DNA from: Epiperipatus broadwayi
Lineage: Eukaryota > Onychophora > Udeonychophora > Euonychophora > Peripatidae
NCBI GenBank assembly: GCA_028023455.1
Contig: JAQFVV010012434.1
Coordinates: 4,100,928-4,164,927 of the forward strand
Reading direction: 5' to 3'
Length of the DNA stretch: 64,000 nucleotides
Below, one piece after another: positions 33,466 through 46,636 of the stretch (positions within the stretch are counted from its first letter, which is position 1; each line of letters begins with the position of its first letter). The notes below the pieces were generated by a model, which had not been told where the DNA came from, ran no database searches, and saw only the letters and a program-made list of their open reading frames with translations. Position numbers and translations under genes: made by a program.

Positions 33466-35274
33466 TTTGTTTGTGCTTTTCAGTATAGTTTTACACAATT
33501 AAAATTTTGGTTTTACCTATGAATATCATCAGAAAAAATCTATAGAAATCAAATTGTTTACAATTAACACACAAATGTGTGGATGCTTTAAATTTAATGA
33601 TATACATTGCATATAATAGATTGTGGAAAAAATTTTAAAGACATAAACAAGGGAACAAATTTATTGCTTTCAAGAATATTCTCAATTTTCATTTTAAATT
33701 TTATACATATACTTATGGAGGACCAAATTAATTGTAAATAAAAATAAAAGAAGTAAAATAGAATTGAAAAAGAAAGTAATGAACATCACATGATCACCAC
33801 TTTATTATGCTGACATAAGCTCTTGTAAGCATAAAGAAAAAAGTGTTCATATGATATTAGGTGTTTAATACTAATCCTAGACAAATGAAATAGATGGTCA
33901 TAATTAGTAAAAAAAAACAAAGACACCAAAGTATATAGACACTAAACAGGTTTTAAATCTATATCACTATACTGACAGATTAGTTTGGGTGCATATCCTT
34001 GTAGTTCATCAAAAAGTTAAGATTGGAAAGTTATAATATTATAATATGTTCCCAGATCTAATCGCTCTTCACCAATAAAATACATAATCTAAAAACTAGT
34101 CTGAGGATATTGAATTGGAAACCATTGGATAGGGATTATGATGCATGACCTTCATGTTTCTATTGCTTACTAGATAACACTAATGTGTGGAGAAAAAATG
34201 CTACTGTTTAAAAAGGAAATGACTGAAATATGACATCCAGAAAATAGAATAGGTATCACAAGATACATTTGTTAATTATCAAAAACAAAATAAAGCCAAA
34301 ATTCATCGAATGAATTGCTTTTGAGGGAACTGTATTGGAAGTGCCAAAATGTATCCAGAAAGGTCAATGAGATATAGCATAATTATATTTGCACAAAGGC
34401 ATTAAAAATAAAAACAATCTTGGAAATGGAGAATTAAAAGCAGGATTTCAGAGAATTTTTGAAGTTAAATAAAAGTTTCTACCTCAAATGGGTTTTGTAA
34501 AATTTCTAATGAATACAGTTTATCCAAAACAAAGTTCAGAGATGGAAAAAATATAAAGAACTATTATGACATAGAAATAACAACAAATATACTCTATAAT
34601 AAATAAAGTCAAATTGTTATTGACAAAAATGTACCATAGTTGATGAATTTTTACATGTATCCAGAAAAATCAAAGAACATTATTATTATTTTATTTGCAA
34701 AAACATTGAACACAAAAAAAGTTTGAAACAACTAGAATAATTTAATTTCTATTTTAAATGGATTTGCTTAAAATGATAAGAAACAGCATCTATGCAAAAT
34801 AAAAAAAATTAGAGAGAGAAAGAATATTCAGAAGATCTTTGCCATAATGATACAAAAGCAATCAATAATAAATTAAGTCAGTAAGACATTGTATCAGAGT
34901 TTTATTTAAAAAGGCATTATGGCAATTAATTTGACAAATTTATCAGTATGCATCGATTTAAAAAATTAATACACAATCTTATATTAAAATAAAAATATAA
35001 TGACATAGGCTGAAAAGCATACATAAACTTTGTTATATTACTTGAAAATTAGATTGTTCTGACAATCATTAGTTAAATTAACCAAATGGCTTGTCACTTC
35101 ATCATCATATGATGTTCAAGCACCTACAATCTTTAGCTTTTAAGAAGCTCCCATACTATGACTGCATTAATAAACCACATAAAAACTGACACTTATTCAA
35201 AAGAAAATAGAGTGTAACAGTGAAAATTGTTATCGCCACTAAAACAAGCTGGATAACTAAAAAGGATCATGAAA
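33466..35274. other. AT-rich sequence, possible LINE 5' debris with a diverged repeat
   Basis: No readable gene. Segments starting ATGTATCCAGAAA at about 34,345 and 34,655 resemble each other over about 200 bp, an old tandem duplication with a period near 310. The last 200 bp before 35,275 may belong to the LINE that follows. Confidence 0.4.
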
Positions 35275-35800
35275 TTCAAGGTCAATATATGCTTTATTAA
35301 TGACAACAAGGCCTTTGATTTAGTAAATGATAATAAACATAGATTTACCAGTTAATTTTATTATTTTATAAAGTATATAATGTGTGTAAGTAGAATTAAA
35401 CTTAAAGCAATATATGGTGCAACCAGTTATTTCAATATTACAATGGAATTAGTTATGGTTACATATTGTCACTTTTCTTACTCACTGAATACTCTGAAAA
35501 CATAACGAACAATTTAAGGTTAGAATAAAATAAAGGGGTATTTATAATTAATTAAAAAATATTACAATTCTAAAATAGATTTTTGATAATGTTCTGCATA
35601 TATTTATTTAAAAACTTAAAACAATAAAATAAAAAAGTTGAATTATATATAAATTTGAAGAATTCAAACTTTTGTCAACTGGAAGAGGAATTCAATTTGA
35701 AACTGATGGTAAATGTCAAAAACACCAAATGCCTTCCAAATTTTATTATCAAAAAATAACACCCATAAATTAAAAAAATCATAATTCATTAATGGTGAAT
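35275..35800 (+). pseudogene. LINE reverse transcriptase fragment
   Basis: The frame beginning at 35,275 reads FKVNICFINDNKAFDLVNDN, which matches the CFIDY.KAFD.VNH motif (first catalytic aspartate region) of non-LTR reverse transcriptases; the D of the usual FIDY is N here. Later pieces (a GISYGYI-like stretch near 35,450 and KLMVNVKNTKCL near 35,710, the counterpart of GLKVN..KTK.M) follow in order. Shifts and stops are abundant. Confidence 0.6.
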
Positions 35801-38800
35801 AGAATTTTTTGTGTATTAGCTAAAAAAAATACTTGATACAAAGTTACTTTTTCTTAAAACAATACATCAGCATTAGTTTAATTATTATTTTGACTGTCTA
35901 TTGGCAATGAAAAAATAAGATTGATAATATATATATATACTAATGCCATAAAATTATAGTGTAGGTAAACATTTTTTTTAAATATTTAGATTAAATTTAT
36001 TTTTAATTTTTCATGTGTTATGGAAGTATTTAAATTTTTTAAACCGATTTCTTACAAGAGCTGGAATAAATTTTTTTTTTATTACATTAAAATATTTTTA
36101 TTCTTCAGATTTTTGTTGTACCATTCACATTTATTTTGCAACTCAACAGTCTTAAATTTAACATTTAAAAAAGTTGCCTACTGCTAATAAATTTATAATT
36201 GATTTCACATAATAATCCTTAAAACAAAATTTGTTCTCAAAGTTTAAAATTATGTTAAAGAAATCATCTCCTAAGATTTGCATTATATAATAGCAATGAA
36301 ATTTGAGTTTTCCAAAATGTATTAATTTGTTTGTTCCTGAAAGTTTAAATGAACATGCTATTAAAGTTGGTCTAATATTCATAATCACTGTGATAAAGTT
36401 TGTGTTCTCCATAGTGTTTCATGCTCTCCCGAATATGATTTTTCTAATAGTTTGTCTCTCATTCACAATTACCACAATAATTTTTTTATTATTCAGAGTA
36501 TGCAGAATCAATGAAAAAGGGTGAATCTTTGTATTTCATTTTATATCTTTAATTGCTATAAAAATTTATGTTGAAAGTCTTCTTTTTTTATTTATAATAG
36601 ATTGACTATTATCAAACATTGCATAATTTTCAATTCTCTAGTAAGACACATTTATTCTTACTGTTTTTTTTTAGACATGCACCTATTCATTTATACCTTT
36701 TCAGACAAAGTATCATATTTAAAAACATTATTATTTCTAGATATAAACTACTTGAAATTTTCTAATTTTTTTTATTAAATGGATGTAACTGAGAATAATT
36801 TGACTATATTATTAGACATGGACAACATATTCCTGGTTAGATTTAATTTATAATGAAGTGTAGTGTTATCTACTTTATTATTAATTTAAAATTAACATTA
36901 ATTTCATTTTCATTTCAATCAGTCATTTGTAATTTTGACCACAGCAATATTCATAACAATAGCACAATGATTTTCTATTTTACTACTTTCACACCAGGCG
37001 AGACTAAGTTGTATTTGTTTTAATACTTTGTGAAGCAGTGAATAATCATTGCATTGCATAGATATTTAAGATTTGATTTTCATCTCAACTTCACTATATA
37101 TGTTTTTATAATGATAATAAAAAAATAATGGAACTTTTATTATTATTATTTAAGGGGATATGATCAAGTGAATCGATGTAAACACAAGCAGATACTGACT
37201 TAAATGTATGCAAATAAATATGCTTTCTGTCTAATTATATTTTTTAAAAACATATATTTATGTATGGCCATAATTTGTTTTGTATATCAATTTATGAATT
37301 AAATTGTGTCACAAGTAAGTAAATGTATATTTTAAGAAGTACTTTAAATGTACAAAGGATTATAGTGCACAACATTATAATATAGCACAAGCTACTCTTT
37401 ACTTATTCACATCATTTATTATTAGTCTTTGAATAAAGATATAATGAATACAACGACTGCACTATATATACATATAATAGTTTAATTTTTAAAACATATT
37501 AGAATCTAAAGGTGATAAGTTCAAAATCTTTTCATTCAGCGTGCATGCTTTTGTTTTGTTTTTTGCAAAGTAAACACTCATAATAAATTGGTGATCATTG
37601 ATTTATTGCACTAAAACTACTTACTGATATATCTGAAACATTTTACGTGTGTGTGTGCATGTGATGTATAGTATTTATCAATAGAATAGTTTAAAAGGGA
37701 TTGTAGTGCGTATTATGTATCAATACTTTTTTTTTGTCTTTGAAAATTTAAAAATTCATATTTTTGAACGAAAAATTGAAAACTCTTTTGAATATTAAAT
37801 TAAAATTTAAATTGCAATCAATCTACATTTAGAAAAGTGAAATTGAAATTGATTAAATTCATGCTAAAAAAATTATTATTCCAGAGAGAAAATATTAAAG
37901 AAGTTAAGGAAATAATTTTCACCCCTAAGGATAAGACAAATAGCATAATATAATCATTTTAAAAAGAAATTAATGAATAAAAAAAAAAAAGAATAATTCA
38001 AATTTTCTAGAAGCAATTTTTAAAATAAAATTATTGATAGTGATCTTTTAATTTTTTTTAATAAAATGAAATAAATCGTAAAAATATTACAGTGATGTGT
38101 TCAATATAGATAATGTGATCTGCACGTGCTATCATATAAAAGTTTTAAAAATATAATGTAAACTATTGACTGAAGCATGGCCAAGTACTTTTTTTTATTA
38201 TAAATTCTAGCATCAAATCTATGTGTCTAAGTAGTAAATATATTTCATGAGTTTTTTTCTGATGCTATGACATATTAAAATCCAAGTTGTCCATAAATAT
38301 GGGATTATATTATGGCTTAAAATGTTTTCTGTAAAAATTGATGAGAACGTTAAAAGCTCATAATGCAATACTATAAATCTATATTTTCAGGATTCTTAAA
38401 TTCATTTGTTTAATGTGGTTTTTAGCCAGCAAAATATAATAATATGAAAATTGAATAATGACAGCTTATGCAAATAACATGTTAATGATGCTAGATATTA
38501 TCCTACTACAATAAGATATGGTTCTTCCTATCTCACAAAGCTACTGAATAGTGGTCAATATTTACAATAATAGGTGAATGCTACTATATCTTATAAAGAC
38601 AGTGATCATTACTTTATGCAATATTTAGACTTCATTTTAAGATTTAGGTTAATACAATCCCTTAGCAATTAAAAAAGTCTACTTTGGATTAAATATTATT
38701 AACACTGAATGACAAATTTAAAGGTTACTGTGTAAGAAAAATATTGGGCTGTTGACATGGGTATCAAGATTCAGGAGTTTCATATCTCTAATGCATTTGA

Positions 38801-38949
38801 CAAGTAAAGATTATTCATGAAATATATGTATAATGAAAGAGGATATTATCCTTTTCTAATATTATTCAACTTTAATGTAATATTGTTGGAATTTCAAAAA
38901 TGTATTGCATCAAAAGAAGTATTACAAATAAATATTTTTCATAAGCTCC
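35801..38949. other. AT-rich spacer, no gene recognised
   Basis: No supported feature. Two overlapping opposite-strand ORFs at 36,158-36,524 have no recognisable motif. Confidence 0.5.
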
Positions 38950-40470
38950 ACCAAAAAGCTGTGGGTTTGTGAAGCAGGACCCAATGATTGACACTAAAGG
39001 TTACAGAGAAGCCATGACCCCCTACTATTTCATATTTTAACTTATTAAAGGTAGGAGAAATATATTGGAATATCTCTTATTCCTCAAATTTGAAATCTAT
39101 TTTTCTACTTAAAAAGCTACCAAAATATTTAAATTCACTCATATTCTCAAGTTAATAGATGATGAACATTTTTTTCTATCACTGGCCAATAAAGGATTAA
39201 TTTTTTTTTGAAGATTAATGACAAATTCGAAATCTTTATAAGTTGCACTTAAAACATTAAATATATTTTGTATATCATATTTTGAATAGGTAAAGATAAT
39301 ACAATTATCAGCATATCACAAACAAAAAACTTGAAGTTCTAGTTTTTGTTTTTAATCATTAAATTCAAAATTTTTCCATATAATCTGCAACTCATCTTGA
39401 TCTCTGATTTACGAAGCTATCTATAAATAGATTAAAAAATGGTATCATAAAAATTGGGAACAAACTTGGAATACAAATTTTTGTTTAACATCAATTTTTA
39501 TTTAAACTACTTCAGATTTTTCTCTATAGCAATCACATTTTCTCTCATTCGATCATGTAAAAGTTGTATAATACAAATAAACTTTGATAGAGAATTAAAT
39601 AACTTCAAACAATGATAGAGATATGCTTAATTAATTGAATCAAATATTTTAAACAAATTAATAAAAGCAATATATAATCAAACTTTTGGGTTCTCTATAC
39701 TTTTTTGCATTTTTCTGAAAAATAAAAACCATATCTATAGTGCTTCTTGATTCTTTAAAACTGCTTAGAGTCTTTGGCAGATATTCACCTATGAATTCAG
39801 CCTAAACAATGAAATTCTTGAAATTATATTTTCTGTAGTGAACAACAATAATATTTCATAAAAGTTACTATAGTCTTGTCTGTTATTTGTACTTTTAACA
39901 ATTGGAACAATAAAGCAGCATTAAAATCAAGAAGCACAACTTCATTAGTTTTCATATTTTTAATACATTTCAATATTTTTGAAGCTAATATATCATCCCC
40001 AAATTTTAAAATTTCTCTACTCATCTCATTAGGACTTCAGCTTTTCCATTTTTATGATGATAAAGAATTTTATCTTTATAAAGCTGAATATATTTGTTCA
40101 AATCTAAATGAATTAGAGAATAAATATATCAATAAAAGTCATTATTTAATTCAAAGATGATCACTGTATTTCCTTCATCTATTCAAAATACAACTTTTAA
40201 TTATACAAGAATGTGTCATTGTAAATTCAATAGCATTGTGATATTATTTTTCAGATCCATATATTAATTTCAATAAATGAATGATAGTGACCACAAAGTG
40301 AATGTCTCTACTTCTTTTGAACTTTTAATCTACCAATCATTTCAAAAATTTTTATTAGTCACTCTACTTTTAATTTTAATTTTCTACATTGATTACATCC
40401 ACATTTAGTTTACAATTCCTCTAAGTAGAAAATGATGGCTTTTTATTAGTGAATCTAGAATAAATAAATT
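38950..40470 (-). pseudogene. LINE remnant, family L-a (copy 2)
   Basis: Minus strand. ORF 40,024-39,824 reads REILKFGDDILASKILKCIK, then an ALLFQLLKVQITDK segment and TIVTFMKYYCCSLQKI, the counterpart of the NYR.ISLL...KI..RI block. It continues ISRISLFRLN, ESRSTIDMVFIFQKNAKKYR (about 39,740), a NLFKIFDSIN-like block, then KFICIIQLLHDRMREN (about 39,560) and a decayed FVCDMLIIVL stretch at the YADD position (about 39,330). Better preserved than copy 1 at 26.3-27.9 kb but still full of stops. Confidence 0.68.
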
Positions 40471-40599
40471 TGTTTGAAACTTCATAAAAATATTATTTTT
40501 ATATGCAATAAGTCTTTGATTGTAGATTCTTGACTGATCTTCTAAAAAACATATCTTGACTTGAATTTTAGTAACAGAACTTTATCTTGAATTAGTTGC

Positions 40600-42200
40600 A
40601 ACTCTGATTGGCTTAACATCTTTTTATACATTTTGTCTGGAGTAATTTTTTTTTTGATAACTGATAAAGGAATATGTGCAAAGAAGTAGAGACAAATGAA
40701 AATGCTAATATTTACTTGAATATCCAGTAGTTTAGTGTGGACATTTTATATTCAAACAACCAAAATTTACTAGCAAAGTAGTTATCTGTAAAGGATTTGA
40801 ATTGTAATTTTAAATATTAATCAGCCTAAGAAAGTTATTCCCAGAAATCCATTTTGATATTTCCTTAGATATAGTCTATAATTTAAGATTGCTCTTATGT
40901 AGCATATTTAATTTATTATTACAAAATATTATATTTAGATAATGAGATGGTTTCCTGTTGTTTGGGTAAGAAGATTGAGCATATTATCTGTATTAAATAT
41001 GGAATAAGATCCAATTTTTGAAAAGCTTACCAATTTTTTTATATCATTATTGAAAGACTTTTCTATTTGAGAAAAGAGTCTGTTTTGAGAAGCTAAAAAA
41101 TATTATTAGTACTGATGAATTTCAAGCATTTTGTTCCTGGAAGATCACTTATGAATATATGAAATAAAGTAACTCCTAAAACTGAATCATGTATTGATTA
41201 TTCTATAAAGTTTTGTTATCTAGTATGATTATCATTTAATACCTAACATCATTTGAAGTTTTCTATTAGAAATCATTTTGTCAAGATACTTAATAGTTTA
41301 CCTAGATTTAAAATTTTTATAAACTTATAGGAAAAAATGTTTTTCCAAACAGATTCATAAGCTGAGTTTCTCCCTGGATTAATTCCAATCTGATTTCAGG
41401 GTAGATAGTTCTCAACTGTTAGATTCTTGTTAATATGATTGTTTCAAAAAGGTTTTAGGAAACATAAAATATTGGGTGGTAATTTTTTGGATTATTGTTA
41501 GATTTATTTGGTTTTTAGACTACTATAGTTTGCTTTTATACCAGGTTTTACAATAATTTCTGTCTGAATAATGTTACTGAAAATTGATCAACCATATTTT
41601 GGCTTTAGGATATAAATTTGGAGAAACTTTACAAATATGCTTTCAGCTTTTGAGACCTTTCCTGGTTTAAAGCAAACAAGACCAAGTCCAAGTTTACTAA
41701 CATGTTCTAATGATGTTTTTATTCACCATTCCTGAGTTTAGAGTATGATTTATAAGATTAGCAACACCATTAGCAGTTCTGTAAAACAAATTAAGCTTTA
41801 TGAATATATCTTGGAATATTTTGCTTTTCTATGATTTGCTATCAATTTTTTTCTGGAAACATCCATGACTTTACAAGTTTGTCAACAATTTAAATCTTTA
41901 GTAAACAAAAATGTCAAAAATACTGCTGGTTTTGTTTTACTTTAGAATAAATTGCTTTTAGTATCTATAAATTATGGACTCTTTGGTAGCTGCTGTTACA
42001 AGATTGTTAAAGTTATCATAGCAGGTGAGAATTTGACAAATTTTATTAATATTCTGCTCAAATTATCTAGTATATTGACTCTAATTATCTTTTGTTGAAT
42101 ATCATCTCAGAACAGAAAAACTTTCAATAATATGAAAGTGTATTCCAAGTCTGAAACTTGATTTAAAATTTGTTATGAAAAAAATAAACCAATATTAGTA
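40600..42200 (-). pseudogene. LINE remnant of a second type (CR1/Jockey-like reverse transcriptase)
   Basis: Minus strand. Readable blocks are LGLVCFKPGKVSKAE (about 41,690), LPPNILCFLKPF then NNHINKNLTVENYLP (about 41,490-41,400), QIGINPGRNSAYESVW (about 41,380), and DSVLGVTLFHIFISDLPGTK followed by CLKFISTNN (about 41,190-41,100). These follow the order YRPISLLP..SK..E, QFGFR.GRST, GSVLGP.LF.IFINDLP and the YADD box, which is STNN here. The family differs from L-a, with the usual signs of long decay. Confidence 0.6.
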
Positions 42201-42243
42201 GATTGACAATTAATGGTAACTATTTTTTATTAAAATAAAACAT

Positions 42244-42463
42244 AAATTTGGAATTGTATTTATATATTGGACTACTTCCATTATCTAATATAACTAACCC
42301 GTATGCTATTACTAAAAGTTTAATACATTTGGAATATTTAAATAAAGTTAAATTTGTCTAAAGACATTCAATACTTATATTAGGTGATGAAAATAGTCCA
42401 ATATATAAATATGACCACAAATGATCATCACAAATATTCAGGACCACAACAAATTTGGAGCTG
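42244..42463. mobile_element. PLE1 copy C: minimal inverted insertion
   Basis: 194 bp (42,257-42,450) made of a short left piece of PLE1 terminus (reverse complement ends TAGTCCAATATATAAATA) and a longer right piece ending in the long terminus (ATGATCATCACAAATATTCA...). No coding part is left. The flanks AAATTTGGAATTG (42,244-42,256) and AAATTTGGAGCTG (42,451-42,463) match at 11 of 13, in line with the 13-bp duplications of copies A and B. Confidence 0.7.
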
Positions 42464-42486
42464 TTTCCATTTTATATCTTCCCAAA

Positions 42487-42624
42487 TAGAATCTTTCTTC
42501 TTTTTTCCTATGTCATAGCATTGGCCGGGAGGTGAACCCACAACAACCATCTGCAACCAACTGCTTGATTGCAAGGCGGCTGCGCTGACCTCTTGGCTAA
42601 CAACGTGTGACTAGAATGTTCTTT
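42487..42624 (-). mobile_element. tRNA-derived SINE with target duplication
   Basis: The body 42,500-42,611 on the minus strand has 5' GTCACACGTTGTTAGCCAAG, box A GCCAAGAGGTC, box B TGGGTTCACCTC, GGCCAATGCTATGACATAGG and an A tail. Flanks TAGAATCTTTCTT (42,487-42,499) and TAGAATGTTCTTT (42,612-42,624) match at 11 of 13. The minus-strand ORF 42,508-42,690 crosses it and is not a gene. Confidence 0.8.
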
Positions 42625-44138
42625 TTGTTTGCTATTGTTAAAATCTATCCATTCTAAACATTGACAAACTGTTACATTTATCATTTCCATATCCCTAAAG
42701 AATATTATAAAAAGTTAAATCTTTTAAAACTATAAAAGGTGTAAAATATCTAAAGAAGAAAATAAATCAATTTGTATGGGAATGTGAAAACTATCTATTC
42801 TAATGGTGATTGCAAAATCTTTGGAATGTATCTCCAATAAAAATTATTTACTTTAGAAAATAGTTTGGAAAAAAATAACCATGCCATGTTTACAATGTAT
42901 TCATTACTAATCTATGTAAATTCAGAAATTGTAAGAAAATATGCATTATTAGAAGAATGATGAATCTCAATGTTGCACTGAATATTTAATTCATAGAGGA
43001 TCTCTACTTTCGATTTTTATACATTCTCAGTGTATTTTCAAGATAATGAGAGGGTCACTTTATAAGAAATGTAACTGAATTTCCATGATTGCTAACACTA
43101 TGTAGATGATTTTCTTTTTGAAAATCCACAATCCTCATCTCTGCAGTGCTGGCAGGTCTGTTTTTTAAAACACCTCCAGAGTTATTAATATTCATCATTT
43201 TCTATTTTTACAAAAGTTATTTTTTTTTTAATAAAAAAAAAATTATAATTTTAAAATGCCAAAATCTAAGCAACATAATCATTTAATTACACTGATTTGA
43301 AAACATTGTCTTTTGTTTTGGAGAAAGATAAAGAGAAAAGAAAAAAATTTTAATTAATTAAAACAAAATTTAACAAAAATGTCAACACATTATCCCCCCC
43401 CCCCTTCTTTTAAAAATCTGATAAAATTAATTTTTTTGCCTATATCTCTTTTTGCTTTTTTTTTAAAAAGAAAAAAAAATATTTATCTTAGTACTTTTTT
43501 TCAAAACTAAAACTGGTAGATCAAATTATTGAAAAGAGAAGGCAAAAAATTGTTTATTTTATTTTATACTTTTATTTTTCTTTTACAAATACTTATACCA
43601 CATTATAGTAATATTCACATTATTATTACTTTTAAAAAAGTTTGAGAATTCTTATATCATTTAATAAAAAAAAATTAAATCAAATATCTATTATTATTTT
43701 AAAAAGTGCATGAGAAAATTAAATTTATTTCTAGTTTTATATACTAATGCAAGCTACTTGCAAAGGGTAGCACCCATTTACTTTACTTATATATGTTTTT
43801 ATTATCAATTTAAAAGTTTGGTTTTTAATAAAAAATGAATATTATTTTTTTACATCAATAGAGTATTTTTTAAAGTTATAAAATGTCTTATAAGTGTTCA
43901 TTTATATTACTATCACATTAGTTTTAATCTTTCTTTTTTGGTAATACACATGTCAAACATATTTATCTGTAATATAAAAAATTTTATTAACTAAAAATTA
44001 GTGATTAGCATCAGTTTAAAAAACCTAAAGCTTTTTGATAGGGATATGCTTTTTCTTCACTATTGGAGCTAATTAATCTATATATAACTGCTCTTACATG
44101 TTACCCTTTTTGTTTGATCTTCAATGTCTATTACAATA
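42625..44138. other. AT-rich spacer, no gene recognised
   Basis: No supported feature. A run of 11 C (43,395-43,405) is the only long C homopolymer noticed. Confidence 0.5.
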
Positions 44139-44178
44139 TTTTCCCATATGTCATCATCCAGGAAGTGAACCTGACAAC
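44139..44178 (-). mobile_element. SINE 3' fragment
   Basis: TTTTCCCATATGTCATCATC then CAGGAAGTGAACCTGACAAC matches the complement of the SINE segment from box B to the A tail. The 5' part is absent. Confidence 0.45.
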
Positions 44179-45399
44179 ATTAGCACTGAATGGATTTTAC
44201 TGACATCCTTTAGAGCATATTATTACAATTCCTCTATTCAATCTTTTTATAAAGAATGGCTGTATATAGTCACCTTTATCATTTGATTATATTTCTTATT
44301 TTACAAATAATGCAGTTTTGAGTTTTATTTTTATCTTTAACATTTTTTAAAAAGAATCTGTTTTCTTAAGTTTATTCTATTTTGCTTCAGATTTGTTTTA
44401 TTTTTTTAATGACATTTGTTTTTGATTTCAAAATACCGAGATAAAGCAGTCATAAATTATTTACATACATTATGTTGAAAATTTTAAGAATATCTAGAAT
44501 GAATATCTGTCATATGGTTACAGAAATCAATGTTGACTTGACAGTATTGTTTCTTTTTATGACATTGAATACCATATAATTCCAAATGCAATTCACAAGT
44601 TAACAATATGCAGAAGTTTTATACATAAAAATATCAAAAAACTTTGATTTAATAGCAAATACTATAATCAATATAAAAATCAAATTGAAAATTTTGTATT
44701 TCATTTATAAACATTTTTTTATTTGAGGTTAATAGTAAAATTATTATTATGCATATTATTTAAATAATTATGCTGTAATTTGAAACATTTTTTATAAATC
44801 ACATAATAATAGAATTATGTTTTTATGTATAAGTATACAAAATTAAACTTTATTTACATATTTTAATACTTTAAAAAACAATAATTTCTGTGTCAGTTCA
44901 GTTTTGTGATGTATTACAATTTGTTTTTTACCTCACTACAGTTGAAATTCTCTTGTTGTTTACTCTAACAGACAATTCCATCATAACATTTTACTACTGA
45001 TTTTCAACCATTCTAAATTTCTGCTCATACTATCTAAACATTTTACTTTCAATTTATTTTACAATATTTGAATAGAGAAAGTCCTTTTTTAGGAAGTAAA
45101 AGTTAAAATTAATTTATATAATAGTGTGGTCTCTATGAGGACTTTGCAACCTCATATCGATTCCTACCAAACAAGAACCAAAGCCATCCTTAGTTAAGAT
45201 CTCAACACCAAACTGAATTATTCTTGTGGAAAATTCTCATAATAAAATTTTGGAAAAGCAATTGCTAGAGTAATCTGAAATAAACTTGTGACTCTCTTAA
45301 AAAATAAAGGAATATTTTGGAAAAAGAAAATTATTTTGTTGGAATATGTATACTGAGAAAAGAGTAAGAATCTGATTGGAGAATAATCCAGGCTGAAGA
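44179..45399. other. AT-rich spacer, possible LINE lead-in
   Basis: No readable gene. From about 45,120 the composition changes and may be the decayed upstream part of the LINE at 45,400. Confidence 0.45.
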
Positions 45400-46260
45400 A
45401 GAGTGGATAGAAAGAGGAGTTAAGCAAGAGTTTAATGTGTCATCTGTGATTTTTAATATTTATTTAGAAGACATGCTAAATAAATATTTAGACTCTAGAA
45501 AAGCAAATGTTGGAAGTAGTATAATAAAATGTATAAAATTTGCAAACAATATGACTCTTATAGGGGAGGATGAAAAAAGTCTTCAGAATATATTGAATAA
45601 ATTTTGAGGTGGATCATGTGGAATGTGGAATAAAGTTTAATGTTGAGTAAACTCAGTATTATAAATAAGTAGAAATACAAAAAGGCTACAAATTGCAATT
45701 CATAATAATATAGTTCAACAAGTAAATGGATTTAAATAGTTGGGTAGTTGGTTGAGTGAGAATGGAAGAAGTGAAGATAAAGTTAAAAGAATAGTTTTGG
45801 TAAAAAGCTATTTACTAAGAGAAAGTAAATATTTTGTGGATGTTTAAAAAGGGAATTAAGGAAAATATTAGTTAAGTGCTACATGTGGATTGAACTATTA
45901 TATGATTGTGAAATATAGACAATGAGTAATAAAATTAGAAAACAATTGGAAGCCTTTGAGATGTGGTCATGGAAAGAATGAGAAAATAAGTTGAAAAAAT
46001 AAAATGACAAAAGAAGAGGTTTTGAAAAAAGTAAATGACAAAAGAATATTGATTATGGAAATTAGAGATAGAAAAAGATACTGAATTGGACATATATTAA
46101 GATGAAATAATAGTTTAATGAAAGATGATTTGGAGGAAATAGTGAGTGAAACAAAAACAAAGGACAAAAAGCTTGATCTTTCTAGATTATACTAAAAATA
46201 GGAAGAGATATGCGGAATTGAAGAGCTGAACAATGAAAAGAATGTGGTGGAGTAATGGAT
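45400..46260 (+). pseudogene. LINE remnant: reverse transcriptase palm to C-terminus
   Basis: The frame from 45,402 reads WIERGVKQEFNVSSVIFNIY then LEDMLNKYLD, the G-x-RQGC..SP.LFN.Y.E motif, and after GSSIIKCIKFANNMTLIG (the RYADD.TLI box with NN in place of DD) continues EDEKSLQNILNKF. Later blocks match the conserved C-terminal region of this LINE type: KCYMWIELLYDCE (Y..S.LLYG.E), an LEAFEMWSWKE stretch, EEVLKKVNDKRILIMEIRDR and RYWIGHILR (46,020-46,110). About 860 bp is readable with at least six stops. Minus-strand ORFs 45,218-45,427 and 45,967-46,167 are shadows. Confidence 0.75.
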
Positions 46261-46593
46261 GAATTTGTGATGTGATGGCTCTCTGAACCTGCCCATAGGA
46301 CAGAATTCTGTTGATTTCCAGATTGATATAATCGAATATATGCAGATATATAAATTTTATTTATTTTAAAAGTATAAAAAATATTTAAGCAAAAATATTG
46401 CTTTTGATTTTTTTTTCGTTTAATGCTTAAAGAAAATAAAAAAAAAAGGTTATTTCGATTATTAATATTTGTTAAATTCTAAAATGAGATGTGAATTAAC
46501 CTTTTTGCAAACATTTACTCACATATAAAAATATAATCAAAATGATATCGAATAATATGTAAAGTTTTGGAAGTGATGAAATTTTCAATAATC

Positions 46594-46636
<43 letters not shown>

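Noticed and set aside
36158-36524. Overlapping opposite-strand ORFs of 84 and 73 aa
   Set aside because: Hydrophobic AT-driven composition and no motif on either strand.
43395-43405. C homopolymer as a functional site
   Set aside because: Isolated run with no associated feature.
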